Below are positions 40,253 to 49,700 of a stretch of 64,000 bases of DNA, piece after piece (position 1 is the first letter of the stretch; every line of letters begins with the position of its first letter). Origin of the DNA: Pythium myriotylum (Eukaryota > Oomycota > Peronosporomycetes > Pythiales > Pythiaceae); the NCBI GenBank assembly GCA_023091665.1, contig JALJCQ010000012.1, positions 1,054,001-1,118,000 on the forward strand. The letters are read 5' to 3'. Under the pieces are notes generated by a model. That model had not been told where the DNA came from. It saw nothing but the letters and a program-made list of their open reading frames with translations, and did no database searches. The translations under genes were made by a program, and so were the position numbers.

Positions 40253-40945
40253 ATGACTGGAAAGACCGTCCTCATCACCGGCGCCGGACGCGGCATCGGG
40301 CTCACCTTCACCAAGCACTACGTCGCCAACGGATGGAAGGTCATCGCGGCGGCGCGCAACGTGGACGCCGCCGACAAGCTGCGCGAGCTCCAGCCGCACA
40401 AGATCGTGCAGCTCGACGTCTCGGACGAAGACTCGATTACGCGCGCGGCCAAGGAGTTGGAGGGCGAGGCCATCGACCTGCTCATCAACAACGCTGGCGT
40501 CTTGTGGCGCGAGACCCTGGACAACACGAAGAAGGCGGACGTGATGACACAGTTTGAGGTGAACGCGGTCGGTCCGTTCCTTGTGACGCGCGCCTTCCGT
40601 GACCACCTGAAGCGGGCGTCGGCGCAGAGCGGACTCGCCAAGATCATGAACTTGTCCTCTCAGCTCGGAAGTGTTGAGCGAAACTTGACCGGTGGACTGT
40701 ACGGCTATCGCGCGTCCAAGGCGGCGCTCAATGCGATCAACAAGTCGCTGTCGATTGATTTGAAGGGCAACAACATCGCGACGCTGGTGTTCCACCCGGG
40801 ATACGTCGCCACGGACATGAACAACTTCCAGGGCACCGTCACCCAAGAGGATAGCGTGGCGGGGCTCACGAGCTTCATTGAGAAGGCGACTATTGATGAA
40901 TCCGGCAAGTACTTCGACTACACTGGAGCCCCGATTCCGTGGTAG
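40253..40945 (+). CDS. Short-chain dehydrogenase/reductase (SDR)
   Basis: 230 aa from ATG 40253, no intron. TGAGRGIG cofactor loop, INNAG, a Ser in LSSQLGS and YGYRASK active site; C-terminus YTGAPIPW like YTGRDMTW of the upstream copy. It is a tandem paralogue of 39222-39975 that lacks the intron. The open frame upstream to 39980 carries no family match and is left out. NAD(P)-dependent oxidoreductase of unknown substrate. Confidence 0.93.
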   Translation: MTGKTVLITGAGRGIGLTFTKHYVANGWKVIAAARNVDAADKLRELQPHKIVQLDVSDEDSITRAAKELEGEAIDLLINNAGVLWRETLDNTKKADVMTQFEVNAVGPFLVTRAFRDHLKRASAQSGLAKIMNLSSQLGSVERNLTGGLYGYRASKAALNAINKSLSIDLKGNNIATLVFHPGYVATDMNNFQGTVTQEDSVAGLTSFIEKATIDESGKYFDYTGAPIPW

Positions 40946-41292
40946 AGTCGATCGCGTTAATCCATGAATCAAACGATGCTATCCGTCCATCTTGTTTTCG
41001 CGAATTGTAATGCCCAGACAACTCGCACTATCACCACACTTGAGTTTACCATCGGCGTCGACAAGCTGCGAACGTAACTCCGGCTTGTGGAATGCTCGCA
41101 CGATGTTGTCAGCTAGAGGAGCTACTGTGATACTAAAGACAAGCCGCTGAAAGCCAGTCTTCGATAAGAAACCGTAGTCGAAAAGTCATTTTCAGGAGAA
41201 AACGAAAACGGACCACATCCAGATAGGCAGGTGCCGAGGGGCTCTAGTGGAGTTCATTGGAGATGTAACAAATCAAACACGACAAAACTGTT
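40946..41292. other. Convergent 3' interval
   Basis: 347 nt between the ends of a plus-strand and a minus-strand gene. Nothing was recognised. Confidence 0.4.
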
Positions 41293-43201
41293 TTACCACT
41301 CGCTGATCTTGTAGTCCTTGAGGAACTGACCAAACATCGGCTCCTCGGTGTTGTCGTCCTGGTGAAGAACGAAGATAGGGTCCAATACACGCGCAGCCGC
41401 ATCGATTTCGTCGAGAGGTGTCTGTGAAACGAAAAAACACGTTGGAAGAGGAATCATTCACCACTCCCATCGTAGCGACAAACGCACCTGGAAGTTGTGT
41501 GTCGTAGCGATCCGCGCGGCTGCTTCACGAGGGTTTTCGTCGTTAATCCAGCCAGTGTCCACTGAGTTCATGTAAATGCCTTGCTGAGCGAGATCCTCAG
41601 CGCACGTGCGCGTCATCATATTGACTGCAGCCTTGGCCATATTCGTGTGTGGGTGGTTGGGCGTTTTTGCCCGATAGAATTTGCCCTCCATCGCGCTCAC
41701 GTTGATGATGAACTTACGCTCGTTCTTGCTCTGAATCATAGCCAGTATGAGCGAGAGTGGTTATTCGAGTAAGCCATTTGCGTGTCTTATCATACCTTGA
41801 GCAGGAGTGGGATAACGCGCTTGTTGAGAATGAAAGGTGCCATAGTGTTGATCGCGAAAACCTCAACGAGCTCTGAGATAAAACAAGGTGTAAGTCACAA
41901 AACCCACCGCAAGTTAGAGGCGATTGCGCCTTGATCGCACCCATTGTCTCGATTTCGTCGATTTTTTGGACCCACGTATTCTTCTTTCGCAAGTCCACCT
42001 GCTGCTTGTTGTTGTCGACTTGTCCTTGCGGGAAGAGCTCAGCGGTCTCGTGGCTCTCCTTGTCTTCAGGAAGCACAGCAACTTGGGAAAGTAGAACTGA
42101 GGATGGCACTGCCGCTGTAGTGTGAGTCTGAGGAGCTCGGACGATCGCTCCATCCGCTCCGCTCGATGAACTATTCGTCGCACCATTCTCCAGTCCTAAC
42201 AGTGACGCGTTACCTTGGAGCAGCTTTTGCGCAGCTGCGAACTGTTCAGGAATCGGTGCCACCTCAGCCTCTAGCAAGTGCTTGTAGTAGTGTACTGGCC
42301 GTCGAATAGTCTGCGTCGCGTTATTGATCAGGATGTCGGCGCGTCCAAAAGTCTTTTCGACGTGGTCCATGAACTTATCGATCACTCCCAAATCGCGAAA
42401 GTCCAAGCCATACACATGCAACCGGTCGCTCCAGTCGCCGAAGTCTGCTTCTTGGGCGTATCGGTAGGCAGCGTCCTTGGGGAATCGCGTGGTCGCAACG
42501 ACGACGGCGCCGGCGCGCAGGAGTTTTAGCGCGATTTCGTAACCGATCTTGACGCGGGCGCCAGTGACGATCGCGACATGGTCCTGTAGCTTGGCAGTCT
42601 GCAGTCGTTTCTTGAAGTTGAGCGCTGCGCACGACGGACACATCCGGTCGTAGAAGTGGTGGAGCTCGCGGAACTTGATCTTGCACGTGTAGCACGCGCG
42701 GTGGTGGTGCAGCTCGGGCTTGCTCTCGTCGCCCTCAGCCACTGCTGCTACTACTTTGGCTTCGCCGTTTTCTGTGAGCAGCCGCGTCGCGGCGCCAGAG
42801 ACGCCGTCGGGCACTTGCGCGAGCAGCGGGTTCTGCTCCGTGAGCTGCGCGAGTCGCGCGAGCCGCTCGGCGCGCAGCTTCGTGTTGTTGACGAACTGCT
42901 GGTCGAGCGCCTTCTGCCGCGCGCGCTCGATCTTGATCTTGCGCTTCTTTTCCTGGCGCTGCGAATCGGCGTCGACCGTCTGTCCGTGGAAGAGCTTCTT
43001 GCGCATCTCGTCGATCAGCGGCATGACGGCCTTGCGCAGCGGCTTGTAGCGCGGCGTCTGGAAGGCTGCGAGCCCGTCTTCGCCGTGGAAGCGAGAGAGC
43101 ACAGCGATGCACTGCTGCATCTCGTCGTCGCTGACGAGCGGCGGCGCGGCGGCCTCCGCCGACGGCATATCCGAGTCCTCCATCTCCACTATGTCATCCA
43201 T
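41293..43201 (-). CDS. SDR-family protein with N-terminal zinc ribbon, four exons
   Basis: Exons 43201-41941, 41872-41796, 41730-41488 and 41421-41293; introns of 68, 65 and 66 nt, all GT-AG; 569 aa. The N-terminal third is charged and helical, followed by CYTC-x14-CPSC (Cys170, 173, 188, 191), a likely zinc ribbon. The SDR domain starts at about residue 207 with VTGARVKIG, then INNATQT, FAINTMAPF and NVSAMEGKFY. The usual Tyr-x3-Lys reads THR-N-M-A-Lys in the segment HPHTNMAK, so the catalytic Tyr is missing. A conserved oxidoreductase-like family with this HTNMAK segment exists in plants and protists as far as I recall. Function unknown. The start is ATG 43201; the upstream GTG is not used. 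Confidence 0.85.
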
Positions 43202-43296
43202 CCACGGACCAGTGGCCACTGGCCAAATATGGGGCGTTAAATATGGATCCGTAGATAACGGTGGTACTAAAAGGAGGGAGCTCTTCGGGAGTGACG
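43202..43296. promoter_or_regulatory. 95-nt bidirectional promoter
   Basis: Only 95 nt separate the start codons of the zinc-ribbon SDR gene (minus) and the POLE3-like gene (plus). Both core promoters must fit here or overlap the coding starts. Confidence 0.55.
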
Positions 43297-44095
43297 ATGA
43301 GTTTTCGATCGATTCCCGCCAAAAAAACGGAAGGCGAGATGGAGCAGGAGCACCCGGCGAGTATGACGGCGCGCGCCGTGAAGAAGGCGCTTCCGGACCG
43401 CGCGGTCGTCACGAAGGACGCGCGCGTTATGATGAACACGGCCACCAGCATGTTCACGCTCTACTTGTCGTCGATGTACGTTGGGACTGCGTGGGGACTC
43501 GATGGATCTGGCTGACCGCCTGGTGAATAGCGCGCACGACATCTCTACGAAGAACAAACGCAGCACGATCACGCTCAAAGACGTACTAGCAGCGCTGAAA
43601 GAGACTGAGTTCGAGCACTTCATCGCCCCCGTCGAGCAGTGCCTAGCTGGTAGCCTCAGGTGTTTGGTGGCATTGAGACTGGTGAATGGATTTCTTACTC
43701 GGGCACTGGATGCAGACACTAAAGCGGCCGACGCAAGGAAGAGAGCACGGAAAGAAGCCCAAAAGTCGGTCACAGCTGACGGTGAAGCGGCTGAGTCTGT
43801 CGTCGAAGATCCTGATGCACCAGTCGCCGACAGTGTTCCAGCAGAGCAAGAAGAAGTGCCGTTGGAGACCGATGCGGACCTTGACGGAGAGCAGACCATT
43901 GACGAGGAAGAAGACGGCGACGAAGTTGAGGATGAAGCGGCTGACGACGAGCCAATGGGAGATGAGGAGCCGAGATCAGCAGAGGGAAGTGCAGAGATTG
44001 GATCAGCGAGCAACTCCCAGCCTGTTGGAGCAGCAGCGCCTCCATCGGCGACAGACGATATCACGATGGAGGAAGCAAAGGGCAGCGAGGATTAA
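43297..44095 (+). CDS. POLE3: DNA polymerase epsilon subunit 3 / Dpb4-like histone-fold protein
   Basis: Exons 43297-43475, 43531-43649 and 43716-44095; introns of 55 and 66 nt; 225 aa. The histone fold (about residues 24-95) has KKALPDRAVVTKDAR, FTLYLSS, a join giving IAHDIS, and DVLAALKETEFEHF, matching POLE3 closely across the first intron. A long Asp/Glu-rich tail follows, as in the family. It pairs with a second histone-fold subunit in DNA polymerase epsilon and in CHRAC-type remodelling complexes in the nucleus. The second intron is 66 nt with no stop, so a retained form would stay in frame; the spliced form fits the family better. Confidence 0.85.
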
Positions 44096-44113
44096 AGTGA
44101 AGTATTTGCAGCA

Positions 44114-45037
44114 TTATTCCTCCATGGGTTCACTCAGAATACCTACGTCACCCTCACCTCGACGTCGCTTTGCATGCTCCAGCACAGCTAGCGGGGCATT
44201 TGTCAATGCGTCCATCGCCTGGCCATAGGTGAGTCCAACCAAAATGCCGACATTGACCACGTCGTACGGGGACCGCAGGAATAGATCGCGACTGGATCCA
44301 CTGGATAGCACGATGTGGCGGCCGTTCGTGATGCGCACGAGGTTCGTCGCGTTGCTAAAGAAGTACCGACGGCCAGCGGAGTCTCCAAGACAAGCCGAAT
44401 ATGTGAGCTCGAAGAAGATACCGCGCTTCGCAGCCGCGCCGATCCATGGCTTCTTAATCTGGAACGGGATCCGGTTCGCGACGTCGAACGTGATGAGGTC
44501 GACGCCTTCGCCCTGCTCGCAAAAGAACTGGAACACTTTGGCGTTCAGCGCCTCAACCGCCACCATATCGTACGTCTTGAGCACCGGCGACGTGTTCTGT
44601 CAAGCCCAATACACGTTAGTCGAGGTGCTGCGTCGGAATGTCGGACTCCACGTACGAGCGATTGCGCGGCGTTCATGTCGTCCACTTTGACGGTGATGCG
44701 CTTGAGCTGCCGCAGCTGCCTGCCCGTCGTCTTGGTGACCACGCCGTCGTCCTTGAGCGTGAGCGAGTTGGCCAGCGCCGCCGCGTACTGCTTGGCCTTC
44801 TTCGCGGCCTTGCCCGTCTTGTCCGCGATCTCCTGCGGCAGCTCGGGCACGAGCGACGCGTCCTTGGGCTTGGCGGCGCTCTCGCTCTCGACGTTCACAC
44901 CGGCGCAAGCATAGCCCACTGCACACCAAAATCAGTACATCAAAACGAGCCCCATGGAGCAGTGGCCACGTACGTCGCGAGAGTTCGGCGACGCTCACGC
45001 GCGTGCCGGCGCGCACGTTCAGGTCGAGATACGGCAT
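44114..45037 (-). CDS. RPP30: Ribonuclease P/MRP subunit p30
   Basis: Exons 45037-44974, 44918-44656 and 44596-44114; introns of 55 and 59 nt; 269 aa, the usual length for RPP30. It begins MPYLDLNV, has SRLGYACAGVN over the first join, KRITVKVDD, YDMVAVEAL, DLITFDV, KKPWIGAAAKRGIFFEL and RSPYDVVNVG, all at the places expected for the PHP-like p30 fold. The protein is a subunit of RNase P, which trims the 5' ends of pre-tRNA, and of RNase MRP. The start was chosen by family length; the frame is open further upstream. It is head-to-head with the RPS15 gene. Confidence 0.92.
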
Positions 45038-45254
45038 TTCGCCATATTTTTCAGCTCGATAGTTGCCGTGGGGGGTTGTTACAAACCGGTTCGTATCTGG
45101 CATCCACACCGTGTTTGCTGTCGTAAAAAGACTCTTTTTACGACGCGTAAGAACGCCCCTTCCGTCTCTGCGCCAACCAAATCGTCGACTGGTCCTCTGG
45201 ATCGATCGAGCAGCTCATCTGGCCGGCCACAAGTGGAACCACTGATCAAGAACA
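45038..45254. promoter_or_regulatory. 217-nt bidirectional promoter, RPP30 and RPS15
   Basis: Interval between the start codons of two divergent, translation-related genes. CCAACCAAAT-type sequence occurs at about 45173. Shared regulation is inference. Confidence 0.5.
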
Positions 45255-46115
45255 ATGGTGCGTCGGGTGCTCCACGGACGTGGGTATGAGCGAGGCGACT
45301 GACGCGCGCTCCCCGATGAACAGGCTGACGAACAGGAACTCGCGAACATCGAGCTTGCCGCGCTCCGTAAGAAGCGTGCCTTCAAGAAGTTCACGTACCG
45401 TGGCGTGGACCTCGACAAGCTCCTCGACCTGAACCACGAGGAGCTCATGGAGCTCGTGAACGCCCGTGCGCGCCGTCGCTTCTCGCGCGGCCTCAAGCGC
45501 AAGCCGATGGCGCTCATCAAGCGTCTCCGCAAGGCCAAGGCCGCCGCCAAGCCGCTCGAGCGCCCGGAGGGTATCAAGACCCACCTCCGTAACATGATCA
45601 TTGTTCCGGAGATGATCGGCTCGGTCGTCGGTGTCTACAACGGCAAGGTCTTCAACGGCATTGAAATTAAGGTGTGTTCCAGAACCTCATAGCTCTCGGG
45701 GGGTGGCGGCTTTCACCCGAAGAGTGGCAGGCCAGTTGTTGGCGAGGGGGTTTTGCACTTTCGGTGTCGGCGCACATGCATCGAGTCCATGGCTCGACGC
45801 ATCTGCGTGGCGCCAGAGCCCTTTCGAAGACTGGTCTGCCCGGCTTCCATCCCCTCGTGAAGTTCTGTGTACGGGGCGACCCAGGGAGCATGATATGTCA
45901 CTTTTTGTTTGATGTATTTGGACCCGGCGGTCGGCACTCCCCGTGCCTTGCGTGTGGTGTCTCGGGCGGCGTGTACTGACTCGTGTGTCTGTTCCTCACA
46001 GCCTGAGATGATCGGCCACTACCTCGGTGAGTTCGCCATCTCGTACAAGCCGGTGACGCACGGTCGCCCGGGTATCGCCGCCTCGGCCGCGATGCGTTTC
46101 ATCCCGCTCAAGTAA
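45255..46115 (+). CDS. RPS15: Ribosomal protein S15 (uS19)
   Basis: Exons 45255-45257, 45324-45671 and 46002-46115; 154 aa. The first coding exon is just the ATG, followed by a 66-nt intron, then [14 protein letters not shown], the [15 protein letters not shown] block, [23 protein letters not shown], and after the second intron [11 protein letters not shown] and HGRPGI to RFIPLK. This is uS19 of the small ribosomal subunit head. Expression should be high. The second intron is 330 nt, about five times the norm in this window, and folds locally into a hairpin (45769-45814). Confidence 0.95.
45672..46001 (+). other. Long RPS15 intron with hairpin; possible snoRNA host
   Basis: 330 nt, GT-AG. 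GGCGC at 45769-45773 pairs with GCGCC at 45810-45814, enclosing further pairs (ATGC/GCAT and TCGAG/CTCGA) and a short loop. Ribosomal-protein introns often hold snoRNAs, but I find no clean H, ACA, C or D box, so no RNA is named. Confidence 0.3.
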
Positions 46116-46746
46116 GCTATCGACTCGAGCTAGGACGGTGCGACCACTTTGTCACGGACGGCCAGGGCACAGTAGTGATGTTGGCTCCTTCGCGGTACCG
46201 ACTCCTGCTGTCTCTGGTCTGTGTGAGCCATTGTAATACACTTGGAATCACTTTCCAAACCGACGTCAGAGCGCGGCCTCGGCAACTCATCTGGAAGAAC
46301 GAGAAGCTGTGGCCCGCTCCCACCGAAGTGTTCATCATTATGCACCGGCAACCAAGACAAGTGGACTGGGATGCGGGGGGAGGTGTATGGAGCTTGGGGA
46401 CCAATCGACAGCCAATGAAGATGATATAATCCTTACTATTCCGATCTACGGCATGAGAAGAAACATCAACTGATATTTGCACGTCAGTCTGAGGCTCTTC
46501 GATTCCCCTCAAGATCTCGACCTCGATACACTTCTCTCGTCTACCACCACGTTGTGGTTGCCAGGTACTTTTTGCATGTTGTATGTTCGCATCTTTGTTC
46601 TCTGCACCGTGTGAAGTTGCCAGTGATGACCGTTCTCACCTGAGAAATTCATAGTGATGAAAACCTTTACTAAATTCCAATTGATCCTACTGAGGCAACA
46701 ACAACCAAAACTGTGTTTGCATTAACTTCGTCACTATTCCACGAAA
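46116..46746. other. Convergent 3' interval
   Basis: About 630 nt between RPS15 (plus) and the LRR gene (minus). No gene was recognised; short open frames have no convincing composition. Confidence 0.4.
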
Positions 46747-49700
46747 CTACCTTGTCTTGGCCAGGCAGACGCCAGATTTGGCAGCAGTGGCTAGAGATGT
46801 AGCCAGCTCAGCGGCGCTAAGACGGTCGTGGGTGGATCCATAACGCTTTTGATTTCCCATCGACGTTACGTACCCCGAGAATGTGCGAGTTGAATCGCCA
46901 GAACTTGTTTTAGCTGCTGCACTCATATCTGCTGATAAGGGATGTATTAAGACACTGTGGGGAGACGGCACATTCAGAGGCGCACGTAGAATCGAGTTGG
47001 ACGTGATGACACCACCAACAAGGCTACTGGCCCCCGTTGCCATTCCAACTGGGCCGGCTTGTGGATAGCTCGCTGAAACAGACGCCAAGACATCGATGAG
47101 TAAGGCGACCGACTCTACGTCTCGATCGCTCGGGCTTACCGTTTAAGGCCGGATCATAGTGGACACTATTGATCCGACGGCGGTCGAAACGAAGTGCTCC
47201 GATATTTAGTTGATCACTCCCAGTGTTTGATAGCGATGCATTGAGTGCTGACGCGACCGTGACGGTTGGTGAAGCAGAACCGTGTAGAATTGTTGACTGA
47301 GACGAAGGTCCAGCGTGGTTGGTAATCGACTGTCCACGAAACACTTGTGCGCCTGGGCTACTGTTCAGAAGACTCTTCGTCGTTGTATTTCCCGGTGCGA
47401 TAGCAATCGACGAGTCGGTCGGTTGGTCTGGCTTAGGGAAAGTGTTGGTAGACTGGGCAGGCTGCTGGTTTGAGCCGAACCCGGTCGGAGCAGCCAAATT
47501 TTTTCGGAGTAACGAACCCGCGACGACATCTACTGATGTGAGCTGCGAACCAAACGGTCGACTCGCAGTCATAATCATCATCGGAGAAGCTGTAGATGCC
47601 GAGACAACGTGCTTTGCGGGTACTGTGGAGGGAGCCAGCGTAAACAGCGAGGTGGAGGCGTTTGACACACGCTCAGATTGGTTCATCAACGCTGCTGCGC
47701 GTTCGTGTACGAAGAGTACTTCAACTCGTTCCCTTTCCTCTGCTGTGACTTCGCGGCCATCCAAACTTCGCAAAGTATTTAGCTTGAACAGCACAGTGTG
47801 GCGGTACATGTGTTTCTTAACCAAGGGATTGTTGATGAGGCGAAGCTCAATTATCGATGGCATTGTACCCAGCTTCTCGACTTCTTCAAGATCACCAAGA
47901 CGATTGTTTGACAAATCCAGGTACTAACAACAAAGCGATGAATAGGTCAATTCACCATCGTTTGCACGATCTTCCTCACCTCTAGACTCAGAAGCTCGTT
48001 GAAGTTTGAAAGTGATCGTAGACCATTATCATCTAGACTGAGCACCCGTAACCGCTGGAGGGTTGTTGTTGACTGCGGATCCAGCTGGCGGATCTTGTTT
48101 TTGTCGAGTCGGAGTTCCAGCAAATCCGTGTTGGCATCCAGGCCAGAGAAGAAGACAATTGCGTTACCTTGCAAATGGAGAACCTAGACAGGAAACTAGT
48201 CGTTCAGATGATAATCTCTAGAACAAGCCACTTCACCAACCTTGAGCCCGGTAATGTGATTCAATCCAAGGGTCGTCATATCGTTAATCTGATTGTACGC
48301 CAAGAAGAGTTGTTCGAGCTTTGTACAAGCCAAAATACCCCTACTATCGGCGCCATCAGTTACTGATCCAGCATATCCGCAATGTAGTAGTCTCTCAATT
48401 CGGTTACGGTTGAGATTCAGCACGCGAAGCTTTGGTAAACCTTCGAGTCCATTTATCTCATTGATTTGATTGTTTTCGAGATTGAGATCTCGGAGGGATG
48501 GAAAAGTTTTCCCACTGAGAGATCCTAACTCCCGTATTCGGCAAGATGATAGATCAAGCTCCTGGAGGCGATCAAAGTTGTTCGTGCCGCACTTCTCGGA
48601 AATGAACTCGAGAGTTAGTTTTCCACTGTATTTCTGCTTTGCTTCGCTTTGATCTTGAGGAGATACGCTCACAGCATCGAGCACCTTCACACGACGAAGG
48701 TAATAAACGGTGTAGAGACGATAGTCAGGTTGCCTTGTGATCTCATTACCTGACAGATCCAGAATCGTTAGCTTCGGGAGTGACTTGAGATGCTGGACTT
48801 CTTTCAAGTTCTCGATTCGATTGTTTCCAACGTACAACTCCATTAGTTTCAACGCTGAGCCAAGGCCGCGGAGACTGGTAATGTAATTCTCTTCCAAGGA
48901 CAGCTGAATCAGATTCTCTAATCCTTCCAATTTGTCAATGGATGTCAACCGATTTCTCGCCAGATTGAGTCGTTTTAGAGCCGAAAGCGAGGCTAGGTTC
49001 TCCAACTTGGTGATTTCGTTGTCCTCCAAATTCAAATCTTCAAGGCGAACGCAGCTGTCAAGTCCAACTATTTGTCTGACAAGGTTGTCTGAGACGGACA
49101 GTTTTCGAAGATTTTTGAATAACTCAAACCCTTCGATGTTGACGACAAGTTCACGATTTAACGAAAGCTCTTCTACAGCCGTCCAACAAGGTTGTTTTCC
49201 TTCCATTGGCACTTCACTTGCAGCTGTGCACTCATCGTAGGGAATTGGGTAGGAAGAGCCTTGGAGTACAACATGTTTCGTCGACTGATATCTAGACCAC
49301 AAGACTCGAGGCGACAGCCTAGTGAGAAGTCGTTCGGATTTTAGTAGTTCATCCTGTGTAACTTCTTGGCAATCCAGAATATCAAGACTACTCTTAACTT
49401 CGCGAAGAACGCGAAGCCGGTACCGCTTTGTCAGGCAAATAGGGTTTTTCCGAAGATTGAGCTTTCTAAGAGAGGTCATGGTGTGCCACGACGCGCATGA
49501 GGCGTCGTCAAAACTTTGTATCAGGTTCTGGCTTACATCGAGATCCGCGAGTTGCTTTAGTGTGTCGATATACTCAATTCTTGCAAGTCGATTATTCGAA
49601 ATGTCTAGCAGACTGAGCTTTGTCAGAGATCGCAGAGAAGGGTTCATTTGTTGGAGCCTGTTATGTGCGAGGACTAGAACTTCAATATGGTCTTTCATGG

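Noticed and set aside
41873..41907. A 35-nt intron in the zinc-ribbon SDR gene
   Set aside because: A donor at 41940 gives a 68-nt intron and joins ETM to ELVEVF, which fits the family; the short version adds unrelated residues.
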